Origin: Membranipora membranacea
Lineage: Eukaryota > Bryozoa > Gymnolaemata > Cheilostomatida > Membraniporidae
Direction of reading: 5' to 3'
Assembly (NCBI GenBank): GCA_914767715.1
Contig: OU612072.1
Coordinates: 20,274,001 to 20,338,000, forward strand
Length of the DNA stretch: 64,000 bases
The position numbers and the translations under genes are program-made. Under the pieces are notes generated by a model. It was not told the origin of the DNA. It was given only the letters and a program-made list of their open reading frames with translations, and searched no databases. Of the stretch, positions 34,860 to 45,954 are shown in pieces; within the stretch, counting starts at the first letter, position 1; the number at the start of each line of letters is the position of its first letter.

Positions 34860-36635
34860 AGTCTTATATCTGCGCAGCACTATGTTGTCACTGCACACTG
34901 TTGAATCGATAGATCACAAAGTAGTGCCACATTAACTTTCCCCATATGATAATTGAAAGGGATGGGCACATGCTCTCATTTTATCAAAGTTTCAAGCTGT
35001 TCAGTTTTCACATTTGTATTGATATATCAATTGACTTTAGGGCATTTCTTGCGCCTACTGGTATTTTATTATCCTGTTGACAATCGCAGGAGGCCTTCTA
35101 GGGTTGTTGATTGTGAATGCCAATGTTTTGTGGGTTAACATATGCAAGAATAACATCTAAACTTTTTAGTATTTTCTACTGATTCAATTTTTTTTTTGGA
35201 CAGTTTATTGTTCTCACCTCGTCGATTATTCATAATTTTTCATTCCAATGCTTTGCATCCTATTCAGGTATCAGTGAACTTAAGTTCAATGCAGGTAGAG
35301 ATACAACACACAGTGGTGCGCGTACCACTGCACAACACACAGGTCTTCAGCTAGAAACCATGAGTCAAACGCTGTTTCGAGGCCTTCTCTAGTACAACTT
35401 CCTCATGGCCGGCCCCAGCAGCATGAAGCCACCCCTGTGTGTTGCTGAGCATCTCAATCAATCTCATCGATCCCTCAGTGCATTTTGTCAGTTTCGGTGG
35501 TTTGACATAATTGGTGTGTTTACGCTGTTGCGCAACCAGGGAGGCTGCCAACTCTTCATTGTTTCAGTGCAACAATGTTCGCCCCATCACTCTCATGCTT
35601 ACTACGTGCTCCTACTGTGGATCAACATGTATATCAGTTATATTTAAGAGTACAATGAGTACGACTTGTTTTTTAAAATAAACAGCTTTCAATTCATTTC
35701 CAAAACATGATCAAAAGGTTCATCACTCGACAAATAGGCTGAGCACTAGGTTCATGTTGATGCACTGATCTTACATCTTGTCATATATCATTAGATGATA
35801 CATTTGGTTGTCGTTGTCACTGAACTGTGTGGGTGAGTCCGGTTGAGGTTGGTGAGAGGGTCGGCCTACCTCTGTATGTCCGAAACAAGAAGTGTCATTT
35901 GTATAGCGCACACATACATATTGAGGTTTGATCACAGCAATGAACTCCCTCTTCATTGATCACAGAATGGTTTCTCAGGCATTGTGTTTAGCAATGGCAG
36001 GCAAATTTACAAGTCGGTTTATCCCTGTGTTAAGCTTCTTATGGCTCATAGAGGGTTGCAGTTAGGTGGGAATCGGTGCTGCTAGTGCACATTTTTTGGT
36101 TAGTGAGGTCCAAGACTACTATCCTGGTTAGTAGTTAGTACAAGGCAGTTTAATAATTTTTAGAAATTAGTACAAAGCAGCTTACCAATTGATAGAGGTT
36201 TATAGTACGATGGCACTGCTTGCATAAACTTTGCTAATATTGAACCCTCCTTGCTATAATCATCACCATGGTAGTATCATTGCTCGTAAAGAGTTAGTTA
36301 TTTTTTTATTTCTCATCTAAACAAAATTCCCTGTCCAGTGGTACAAATTATGACTCTGTAAGACCGGTGTGAGAGTATTTGTGTTCAGATATATACAAAA
36401 TAAGTCTAGTTGTACACTTTTTTGTGTGTTTCAATACCTCATCAATCATTTCTGTTATTGCTGGGTGGTTAAAAGTTATATAGATAGATCAGGAATCTTG
36501 TTTAGAAGAAGTTTATTTAAACTTTCCTTCTACACCCTCTAGATTTTAAGATATATCAATTTTTACAACCCCTTATCATTTTTAGGAATTTGAACAAGAA
36601 TAGCTAACAAGAGGGATTATATAGATGACACACTA
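34860..36635. other. Intergenic, no firm gene
   Basis: A minus-strand frame at 35,351-35,560 (LAASLVAQQRKH, KLTKCTEGSMRLIEML) looks protein-like but has no start, splice support or recognisable family. A plus-strand frame overlaps it. Neither is called. Confidence 0.35.
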
Positions 36636-36641
36636 AGGGTT

Positions 36642-36790
36642 AATCTACGCTCCTTGGGATTTTTTAGCGTGGATGGCTTTCATTAGCTGTTTGTTGGCTG
36701 AAGATGTTCTGGGCATGGAGCGCAAGCTCTGAATTTTATGGAATGTGGGTAGAGAGAAGCAAGGGCAAATCAAACCAAGGAGTAACAGCT
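36642..36790 (+). repeat. Short dispersed repeat (inverted partner at 45.2 kb)
   Basis: AATCTACGCTCCTTGGG at 36,645 begins a block that matches, in reverse orientation, about 45,305 down to 45,210. It includes GCTCTGAAT, ATGTGGGTAGAG and a GCAAAGG/GCAAGGG stretch before AAATC. Probably a short interspersed element present in both orientations. Confidence 0.65.
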
Positions 36791-37688
36791 TCCCCTGTTA
36801 CTTCTTGATCAAACAGACCTATAGTTCAATGACACAATAGAACTTGTTTGTACGCAATGTCTGATGGTCACTGTAAATTCTAAATATATCAATGCAGGCG
36901 ATAATATTAAGCTGATAGCTTTGAAAGATTATCTGCTACAAGACTGTCCAGGCAATTATTTATCGCTCTAAATCTTAACTGATGTAATGGCCCTACAAGC
37001 CCCTAATCTGGCAACCCAGCCGCCTGTCTAAGCTACCGGTCTCATATATAACAGAATTAATATCAGTGTGGGTATTCCTTTGGCAGGAATTTGTTGAAAT
37101 GATTGGAACAAGGAGTAAAAGTACTCCTTGATTGGAACTCCAGACTATAGCTGCATTGCGGAAATCCTGTCGTAATGGTCGAAACTTCTAGGAAATGTAT
37201 TTGGTAGACCACATGGAACTGATGCATCGATGTTGTTTTGCCCGATACTAGCCACATCACTCAATTACATGCAATTGATTTGAAATGAAATGTTAAAAAA
37301 ATTAAACCTTTTTAGTTGAAAATTGTATTAATCTGAAGTAGGTTGGTGAAATCAGTCTTGATATTCATTGATAAACCTTTAGGTTATAAGAACTTTCAAC
37401 ACACCAATCTTTTCAATGCATGCATTCAAATGGCTACAATGTACAGTTCAATCTGCCTGATCACTTTCAATGGGATTAGCTTATTGAATTGAACAAGATT
37501 CTCAGTGTCTATTTGCCAATTGTTTACCTTTTACTTGACATCAACATCTTAGCCAAGCAGCTGAGTTCAAGCATAATTGGATGTATTGCTGTTATCCAAG
37601 TTGTTTACCCTTGAAGTCATAATCAAGATAAGCCAGTCAGAATGTTAATTTTGTTGACATTGGCATTCATAGGCAACCTGTACAGAAC
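36791..37688. other. Left flank of the Harbinger element, no gene
   Basis: AT-rich DNA. A short palindrome, CAAGGAGTA and its inverse around AAAG, lies near 37,110. No supportable coding. Confidence 0.5.
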
Positions 37689-37691
37689 TTA

Positions 37692-37707
37692 AGCTGTGGC
37701 TACATGT
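37692..37707 (+). repeat. Harbinger left terminal inverted repeat
   Basis: Sixteen bases identical to the complement of 43,278-43,293, next to target duplicate TTA. The similarity between the two ends stops abruptly after base 16. Confidence 0.95.
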
Positions 37708-37875
37708 GCCGAGTTAATTACGAGTCGATGCCCTATTTAGAGAGGATCGGCCGAGCTAATCCTGCTTCACAGCCCTACCTGATGTACGTTATGGTCGGGT
37801 GATTTAAATGAGATTATAGGTCATGTGACTAGATTGACCAATGAGATTCAAGGGCGAACATAGGTCATATTAAAT

Positions 37876-40132
37876 GTGTCCTCCATCTTGAACTCTCCAA
37901 AACCTAAGCAAAACTTCAGTCTTCACTCAGTAAAATCGATTCCATGTGCTATGGATGATCTTGAAGATATAGAGCTCGAACACTACATGTTTCTCATTGT
38001 TGTGGGGGCATATTTAGCTCTTCAGAGGAACCACAGGGAGCACTGGGTTCACCCTTTGAACCAGACTAGACAGGAAACATCAGTGATCAACAGGTTTCAG
38101 CAATTAAGACAGTATCCTGATAGGTTCCATGCACAGTACATGATGACACCACACACCTTTGACTATCTGCTTGCTATAGTTGGACCAAGGATCAGGAGAC
38201 AGGATACTGTGATGAGGAAGGCTATTGACCCTGAAACTAGACTCTGTGTGACTCTGCATTTTCTTGCTACTGGGATGAATTTCAATAGCCTAGCATACAT
38301 ATATGCTCTAGGTAGAAAGACTGTGTCAGACATGGTGTATGACTGCTGTGAGGCACTGTGGGATATGCTATGTCCAATCTACTTGAAACCTCCCACCAAC
38401 CATAATGAATGGAGATCTATCTCACAGAGGTATGTCCTCTCATTGACCTGAGAGAAATAGGGACAGTGAAGTGAGAGTGAGGTTGAGGTTTAGGTTCTGA
38501 AGTGATTTTTATTCATGTATTAATGACTGACTGAGATCATCTCAGATTGATTTCAAATGAACACCTGGTAAGAACCCAACTCCCAATTAAGATGCCCTAT
38601 CCAAGGAGGAAAATGATCTATGTATGTATGCACTAACTATCTCGTCAGTAGCCTAATATATAATGCTGCTCTCCTCTATTCATTCGCAGGTTTCTAGATG
38701 TGTGGAATTTTCCGAATTGTGTTGGAGCGATTGATGGTAAACACATCCACATGCGGGCACCTGATAACACAGGGACTTTATATTTTAATTATAAGAAGTC
38801 CTTCTCGATAAACCTAATGGCGATAGCTGGAGCAGACTACCGCTTCATCATGGTAGATATTGGCCAGACTGGAAGCTGCAGTGACGGTGGGGTGTGGGAA
38901 AGATCTCAATTTGGACAAGCATGGAAGAGAGGTATGTACACAATAATTTTTTCACTGGTAATGCTTGTGCTCTGATGTATGTTGCCAATTACTGCATGAA
39001 AATAGAAATCCTCCCTTGAATAAGATTAGACTACTTCCCTCTTGTGTATGATAAGATACCCTTGCACCTTCAATATAATATGATTCTCCCTTTTCGCCCT
39101 AAATGAACTGATAATCCCCCTCCCTTTATAAATTTCTTCCCTATCAATCTGTCACCCCCCCCCCCCCCCACATTAATGATATGATACCCAATTTCCTATC
39201 CATAAGAACTTAATAAGATTCCCTCGCCTTCACAAATATTATTATTCCTATGTATGATGATCTATGTCCCTTGCCCCTCTCCTCCATCAATGATTAGTCT
39301 CAACTCCTCTATATATATTGCCCCCTTTGCTATATATCACTGTTCACAGAGATATTTTGTTTCTCAGGTGAGGTGAATGTTCCACCACCAATATCACTGC
39401 CGAATACAGAGGGTCATGAGGAGGAGTATGTTCTCATCGCAGACGAGGCTTTTCCGCTGCAGACTAATTTGTTGAGGCCATTCGCACGACGAGACCAGGA
39501 AAATGACATGGTAAAGAAGAAGTTCAACTATAGACTATCAAGAGCTCGCAGAGTGGTTGAGAACACCTTTGGTAAGTAATATAAAATTCAAATCCCTGTT
39601 ATTCGAATTAGAGGCAGCATCAATGGCAGTAAATAGCTTCATTTTATGTGCCTGCAAGTCTGAGAATTTTTGAGACATCATGGGTAGATATTAGAATATG
39701 ATATTATAATTATTTATCAAACGTCACTGTTCTCAATAATTATGGTGTTGGAGTTATCTTCGTTGTCAGTTTATGTTATTCACTGCCATTTTTACAGGAA
39801 TATTATCAGCTAGATGGCGGGTTCTATTTACACCCCTTGACGCAGATGGAAAGAAAGCAGCTTCAATCGTTCAAGCCTGCTGTGTGCTCCACAACATGCT
39901 CTGCTCGCTATCTGACAATGCTTATGTACCACCTGGTTATGCGGATCAGCCTCTCCCTAATGGTGAAGTTGTGGAAGGTTTATGGAGACAAGGTGATGGT
40001 ATGCCAGGACTCAACGCAGTTGCCAGAGGCCATGCAGCAGCAGCATCAAATGTCAGAACCCGTTTTTCACAATGGTTTAGTGGGCCAGGTGCGGTTGACT
40101 GGCAGGACGGGTATATTACAAGAATACGTTAG
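37876..40132 (+). CDS. HARBI1-like Harbinger transposase
   Basis: Four exons with GT-AG introns join in phase: 37,876-38,429, 38,690-38,931, 39,368-39,571 and 39,798-40,132. They encode 444 residues. It starts MSSILNSPKP; an alternative Met lies at residue 26. The nuclease core holds Asp200 in CVGAIDGKHI, Asp250 in GSCSDGGVW and Glu330 in RRVVENTFGIL, with the family landmark ADEAFPL at about 290-296. These are the DDE residues of DDE superfamily 4. The N-terminal third is helical (RFHAQYMMTPHTFDYLL, TLHFLATGMNF) as in HARBI1 proteins. A polyadenylation signal AATAAA lies near 40,286. It would act in the nucleus with the MADF partner. No break is seen, so the enzyme may be active. Confidence 0.93.
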
Positions 40133-40426
40133 AATACGTTGACTCTGTTGTAATTTGATGTTAGACAACTCCAGACACTTTGTATATTTCGATCAGCAGT
40201 GATTTTATTTTCTAAGTTTATTTAATTATTCTTCCTGCTATTGTTTTTGTGTAAATATTGTCGATATATGTATTTTTAATATAACAATAAAGAAACAGCA
40301 AGATTTTATATCAGATGTACTGTACTAGATGACAAATACTGCAGTGGAAAATGACGTGATGGAAGTAAATGTTATGGGACTTGTCATCCAACATATTTCA
40401 TAGTAGTTGAGACAATGAAGTATATG

Positions 40427-41040
40427 AGCCCATGCAGCGGTAATGTGAGAACTAGGTTTGCACAATGGTTGAGTAGGCCAGACACAGTAAACTGGCAGGA
40501 CCAGTATATCACTTGAGTATGTTGACTATGTTATCTTCTAATGCTGGACAACTCCAGACAAGTTGGATATTATAATCAGCAGTGATTTTATTTTCCAACA
40601 TCAATAATTCTTCCCGCTATTATTGCGACTTGACATCCAGCATATTTCTGAGTAGTTGAGACAACGTAGTATTTGAGCCCATGCAGTGGCAATGTGAGAA
40701 CTAGATTTGGCCAATTGTTAAGTGGCCCAGATGATGTCGACTGCTAAGACCAATACATAACTAGAAATCATCAACAAATTGATGCTAGACAACTCCAGAC
40801 TGTTTGCAAAGTTTAATCAGAGAGTTTGTAGTTTTGCATTTTGTGAAAATGTCGTCAAGTATAAATGCGTATTATGCAGGTGGTAGAGGCCACAGTGAAT
40901 ACTATATTTGCACAATGGACAAGTGGTATGGTGGTAGTTGGCAATGGCAAGGAAGACCAGTAAAACACTAGATCACATTGACTTTTTGTAACATTTGGCT
41001 GTCAGACAACTCCAGAATCAGAGCCAGATTTAATCGGGGA
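40427..41040 (+). pseudogene. Three decayed tandem copies of the transposase 3' end
   Basis: The block at 40,029-40,220 (CCATGCAGCAG, 'cacaatggtttagtgggcca', 'gactggcagga', stop, then 'gacaactccagaca' and 'atcagcagtgatttt') recurs with decay at about 40,430-40,610, 40,677-40,820 and 40,885-41,040. The repeats cover the last ~35 codons and the start of the 3' UTR. They lie between the convergent stop codons of the two Harbinger genes. Confidence 0.85.
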
Positions 41041-41392
41041 TGTTTTCACATCTCATCGTACATATTATGTATTTTTGCAATGCAAGTATTTTTATAAATA
41101 AAATATATAAAATGAAGCAGTATGATTGTACTGAACTACTTGAAACAAACTGAGGTAGCGATAAATTCACAAAGAGACTGAGAGGAAATGGACGTATTAA
41201 AAGTAAATATAATGCTTGAGAATTCTTTGACATGAAAATATTGTAAAAATATTTCTGTGTATATGAGATAAGTATATGAGTAAAAATAGGTTTTATATAT
41301 GTAAAGATATAAGGTATATAATATAAGTAGCAGTAGTAGTAGTACGTATAAAATTCAGATTGATTTATGTATAAATATTATATGAAAAGTTT

Positions 41393-43098
41393 TCAGAGAA
41401 GTGTAGAAGAGTATGTTATTGGATTATCATATTGCCAGGAGCTCTCCACAGGAGGGGGGTTCGCAGGTGGATTAAGAACATCCACAAATGCTTGCCCTAC
41501 CTTGAGCAGCCACGCTGCCTGCTGGCTCTCGCTCAACAAACGATGTTGATTAGCCATCATGTTGCCAAATATGGTTGACTTGTCGGCTGGAGCGGGGGTA
41601 GCGGTTGGAACGGTGGTACTTCGCTGCTCTATTCGTGTTTTCATCGTTGACATATGATCTAGCAGCGAGTCCTCAAAGGCTACTTTGCGCTTCTTCCCTG
41701 ATGAGGATGTTGGTTGTGACGAGAGCTGCATTCAGATGATGTGGGTGATGAGGGCATGACGTCTGATGATGAAGAGGTTGATTCTGGTCGAGGTCGCAGG
41801 TTAGTCACAGGTTCAGGTAGATTGGTCGTCGATCTAAAAAAGAAGAAGAAATATTTAGTGGAGACAACAAACATACCGATACACTTTAACTGAATTTAAC
41901 GCTTAATCACCCCAGCGGTTTGAAAATTAGCTAGAGTTCGGGTTATCTAGTTTTAAGTTATCACTAAATTTTGGGTAGCTGAGGTTGAAGTTGAGGGTGG
42001 AAGTTATGGATAGGATAAGAGGGGAAGTTGAAAGTAAATGGAGGGAGTAAATGATGGCTAGCTTTAAATTAAGCTCATTCAAGCATGTGACAAATGGCAG
42101 ACAAATCCTCATGCTGCGAAAATATTACTCCTCTAGGGTAGCAGCTTAGAAACAGATGAGCTTACAACTAGGAGGGCATTATGTTATTTACAGTGATGAA
42201 TCTTAAAATACTTTGCACGAAAATCAAAACTCACAAGGGATTCATGAAAATGTTGTATGTGAGGTGGTATAACATATCTGGGTATCTACTCACACATTCA
42301 AACCCATATGGTCATCCATCCACATCATTTGTTTATACAGATGCCAAGGTGATTCAGTGTCTCTTCCTTTTCCACTCGCCTGTTTGAGTCTCAGTCGTTT
42401 CTTCGCTTGGTAGTAGCTATCTCTTAACTTTGCCCATGCTTTCTTTGCCTTATCCTTGTCTAAAAACATTTACAATAAATGATAAGAAAATCAGTAAGTA
42501 ACAACAATCACATTTCTGAGCATGTTGAATACATACAACTGAACATTAAGCTGCCATTCCATTTTCACATCATGATCTTAGCACTCAGATAAAACCAAAT
42601 CAATCACAGTCAGCTATTTTGGAATACATGTCCTCCAAAATGTGGGCACTTTCACCATTGCTTCCTTTTCTTATCCAGTCAGTCAGCTCTGTCTGTGTGT
42701 TGAGTTTGTTGCTTTTATGTGTTGGAGTTCCATTTGGAGTCAAAGTGAAACATCAGTCAGTTATCTCATGATCATGGGATGTCTGCTGGTCTGTTAATAT
42801 TACCAATCTATACCCATGGTAATGATGAATCATGGCAACTTTTCTGTTTTTATTTTACATTACTTTGCTGTTTGCTTAGCAGAGACTTTTGTGTGTCCCT
42901 TCACAAGCAAAAAAATCACACATATATACCTCTTAAGTCATCATAGCCTCCATTGCCCAGTTCTACAGCAATCTCTTTCCAAATATTGTCAACTACACCA
43001 CTCCTGTCCTTATAGTTCTTATCTTTTTTGTTATAAATAGGAGGATGTTGTTTCACTAATGAGATAATAAATTCCTCCATGTTTAATAGCCTTGTCAC
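41393..43098 (-). pseudogene. MADF (Myb/SANT-like) Harbinger partner, apparently frameshifted
   Basis: Minus-strand exons 43,098-42,930, 42,459-42,294 and 41,833-41,393 join in phase. Exons 1-2 form a MADF domain (MEEFIISLVKQHPPIYNKKD, VVDNIWKEIAVELG, then KAWAKLRDSYYQAKKR), the DNA-binding module usual for Harbinger second proteins. Exon 3 starts in phase with a Ser/Pro linker (TNLPEPVTNLRPRPE) but meets a stop at about 41,680. The expected continuation (SSGKKRKVAFEDSLLDHM to NPITYSSTLL) is open in another frame from 41,731. A one-base indel near 41,725-41,760 explains this; an assembly error or a tiny intron are alternatives. The partner normally brings the transposase to the nucleus and to the TIRs. 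Confidence 0.8.
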
Positions 43099-43277
43099 GT
43101 GATGACGGATGTGACGTATTTTACCGCGTTATTATTACAACAACCAATCAGCATAGAGGATCGTCCTGCTCCCTCGGGCAAAAGACCAACCAGGTCGATG
43201 GTCACTTAACACGAGTAATCACTCGTGCAGATCCACCGATTAACCACTCGTGACCCCAAATCGATGTAAAAATCGTG

Positions 43278-43293
43278 ACATGTAGCCACAGCT
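43278..43293 (-). repeat. Harbinger right terminal inverted repeat
   Basis: ACATGTAGCCACAGCT, the exact complement of the left end, followed by target duplicate TTA at 43,294-43,296. Confidence 0.95.
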
Positions 43294-43375
43294 TTAAAAG
43301 GTACCAGTAGATTTAAAAATGGTTAACCCTTTGGGTAAACACACAGATTATCGTAATGAGCTAGCAGCAGTTTAT

Positions 43376-43427
43376 CAAGAGCTGAGCCAGATACAACCAC
43401 TGTATGTTGTGTCTGGCTCAGCTCTTG
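43376..43427. ncRNA. Short hairpin with 22-bp arms, 8-nt loop
   Basis: Arms 43,376-43,397 and 43,406-43,427 (CAAGAGCTGAGCC... and its complement) differ at one position, which would be a G-U pair in one transcript. The size is within the range of a small-RNA precursor or foldback element. No transcription evidence is available; it begins 80 bp from the Harbinger right end. Confidence 0.35.
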
Positions 43428-43429
43428 TA

Positions 43430-43864
43430 GTTGACCAAGTAGCAGAGGAAAATCAATGAAACGTGGTTGCAAATACCGGATAATAAGGGCGCAAGAGATT
43501 TTTTTGCAAAGCAATCTCATTTTTGGCATAGTTACTCTGTACTATGATGAGCTTGGAAGCAGAGTTTGGTGACGTAATTTGATGAAAATATACAAATGGA
43601 ATTTGGTCAACCATCTAGCATTTTTCATAAAAGGTTAAAACTTCCCGCCCCCTCACTCTTCTGTCAAAGAATGATCATGATTGTACTTTCACCAAAACAA
43701 CCATCATTGTAAACATGTACATTCGCAAAATTAAAAACTCATCGCATTCATTATCAGCAGCAAAAGACAGGAAGTTAGGTCAGCTTACGATGACATCCTG
43801 TCTCTCTAATTCCACAAGTGTGTCATGATGACTTGTTACAAGTGCAATGGAATGTGTGTGTATA
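43430..43864. other. Intergenic, no gene seen
   Basis: No supportable feature. Confidence 0.5.
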
Positions 43865-44875
43865 TGTGTCAACTGTCCCGGATCTCACGGGATTGTCCAG
43901 GGATTATGCTCATTGTCCCTCAAGCACTTAATGTCCCTCAAATGTCCAGGGAAATGATTTATGTATGCTTAAAAATCGGTCATGTATGTTAGAATAGCTG
44001 TTATCATGTTTATTCAATTGCCCTGGCAACAGCAATGGACATGACACTATTTTGACATTGATGATACATTGTTTTACTATGACGTGTATGTCTATTGTTT
44101 GTAAGTGTAGTGTAGCCCTAATTCAATCTGTTAGAGACTGTGATAAAAGATAAGATAAGAGTGGTTACTAGCCAATGAACTTCATTGTTCATTGTTCATT
44201 GTTCATTGTTCATTGTTCATTGTTCATTGTACTAGCTAAGTCCCACTTCTAAAGAAATGATTTTGATAATACTAAAATCTCTTCACAAGTTTTTTCTTTA
44301 GTTATGGAAATATAAAATTCACACTCTGCACATTTTTGTCCAATTCTTCTCATCTCATCAAAGAAAGACAGTCACAATACCATAACCTAAAGCAAAGAGG
44401 TCATGCAAATACTTAGATGCATGGAATACCACTTACCCTTTTCTAAAGAAAAGTGTGCAGGGGATGGACTATGCCCATTGTACTTACTACTGTAAAAGTG
44501 ACATTAATATAACTGGTGGTGGATCTAATGATGTGTTCAGACACACACTTGGCAAGAAACATAAGGAGATGGCCAAGACTGCACAGACCAGTAAATAATA
44601 ATTACATTACAACAGCCATATCTATTGAATCTGTTTACTCATTTGTCTGTACGATTGCGTGGGACATTCTCTGTCATATCCATGTATCTATATTCAGAGT
44701 AAGCTTAATAGCATAAAATGCCTGGATTTTGGTCTTTTTTGCTTTGTAATTGCTCAAAAGCTTCGGCGGCCGGGGCGCTGCCCCAGACCCCACCAGTTGG
44801 CCTGGGCGGCCCCCTGGACCCCCAGCCTGGTTTGTCCCTCAAAAATATTAGCCCATGTTGACAGGTATGCTACCA
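43865..44875. mobile_element. Possible 1-kb non-autonomous element with short inverted ends
   Basis: The left end carries TGTCAACTGTCCCGGAT and repeated TGTCCCTCAA; the right end reads TTTGTCCCTCAAAAA and then TGTTGACAGGTATG. The inverse of the right end (CTGTCAACA) resembles the left end (TGTCAACTG). Just inside the right end is a GC-rich self-complementary block (GGCCGGGGCGCTGCCCC, near 44,770). A 7-bp CATTGTT array sits at 44,181-44,230. No coding capacity. Confidence 0.4.
44181..44230. repeat. (TTCATTG)n microsatellite
   Basis: About seven perfect 7-bp units. Confidence 0.95.
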
Positions 44876-44879
44876 GCGA

Positions 44880-45950
44880 CAATTAATTCGATAATTAAAA
44901 ATTTTGACAAGGAATATTGAGGTAATTAAGTCATTATGCCTGTTAAAGGCTAACCTCCCTGCTTGTGGCACACAAGCTGACAGCTTAAAATGTATTACTG
45001 TAAACGTTGTTGTCTTGTCACTAGCATTTAAATACTATCTGTACTAGTGGCAACACCTGCTAGGGAACTACCATCCAAGAGTGAGAGAGAAAAATGCCAC
45101 AATTGCTTCCTGTACACCATATAACTGAGATGGCTGGGAATGATAAAGTTTAACATCAAGAGCTCCTTTGTAGACAGGTAATGACTGTATACCAGGTTTA
45201 CAATAGATTTACCTTTGCCTCACTCTACCCACATACCATAGCATTCAGAGCTAAATCCTTGCTCAGAGCCATTCAATCTCAAAAATCCCAAGGAGCGTAG
45301 ATTATGACTATGCCAATAATCAGTATTAATACTGCATGCTTTGACACCAAGTATGTTTTCTAGCATCAGTCAGCATATTTTCGGTAGTTCTGTGGAGAAT
45401 ATGGCCTCATTCGCATATCACTTTTCTCCACTTAGGCATGTAGGGCAATTAATACAAAGTAGATCCTCGCTCAACTGGTGAGCGATGTTGTACTTTTTTA
45501 TTAGTAGCAAAGTTTTTGTGATAATTCTGCTAGCATAATTTAGCTGATGTATTCTATTTATGCAGTTGCTGCCTACATTCTCAGATTGCACAAGATATAG
45601 CTTAGGGTGGGCCTACAGTACAACACAGAAGAGTTGAACATAGGTATTTTGTCGGCTCATCATACTCAATACTAAGAGTTTTCTGTGCTTACAAAAATTG
45701 TGAGGAGGACAATTCGAATGGAATGCTTTCATTGTAGCAGCTAACTTGCTTGGTCATCTAAATACAAACTCATTGAATACAATGTCAATCCAATTATATA
45801 ATATTGACTAGAACTGGGCTAGAACTGTAAAGGATTATACTATAACAATACAATAGCAATAATGAATGTAGTTTATTTGGCAGGCAGGGTTAATTATACG
45901 ATAATGTTGCTGGTTGGGTAATGATATATGGGGCATGAAACTCAGTGTAT
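44880..45950. other. Intergenic with inverted dispersed repeat at 45,210-45,305
   Basis: The reverse-oriented partner of 36,642-36,790 lies at 45,305-45,210 (CCCAAGGAGCGTAGATT on the plus strand). No gene is visible in the rest. Confidence 0.5.
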
Positions 45951-45954
45951 GTCC

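Larger units (their letters stand above)
37692..43293 (+). mobile_element. Full-length PIF/Harbinger DNA transposon, 5,602 bp
   Basis: Terminal inverted repeats AGCTGTGGCTACATGT (37,692-37,707) and its exact complement (43,278-43,293) are flanked by the direct repeat TTA (37,689-37,691 and 43,294-43,296). TTA is the classic Harbinger target-site duplication. Inside are two convergent genes typical of the superfamily: a DDE transposase (plus) and a MADF/Myb-like protein (minus). Perfect ends, a clean target duplication and an open transposase suggest a recent insertion. The partner gene, however, looks frameshifted. Confidence 0.95.

Noticed and set aside
35351-35647. Overlapping opposite-strand frames near 35.4-35.6 kb
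   Set aside because: Minus frame looks protein-like, but there is no start, splice or family support, so it is not called as a gene.
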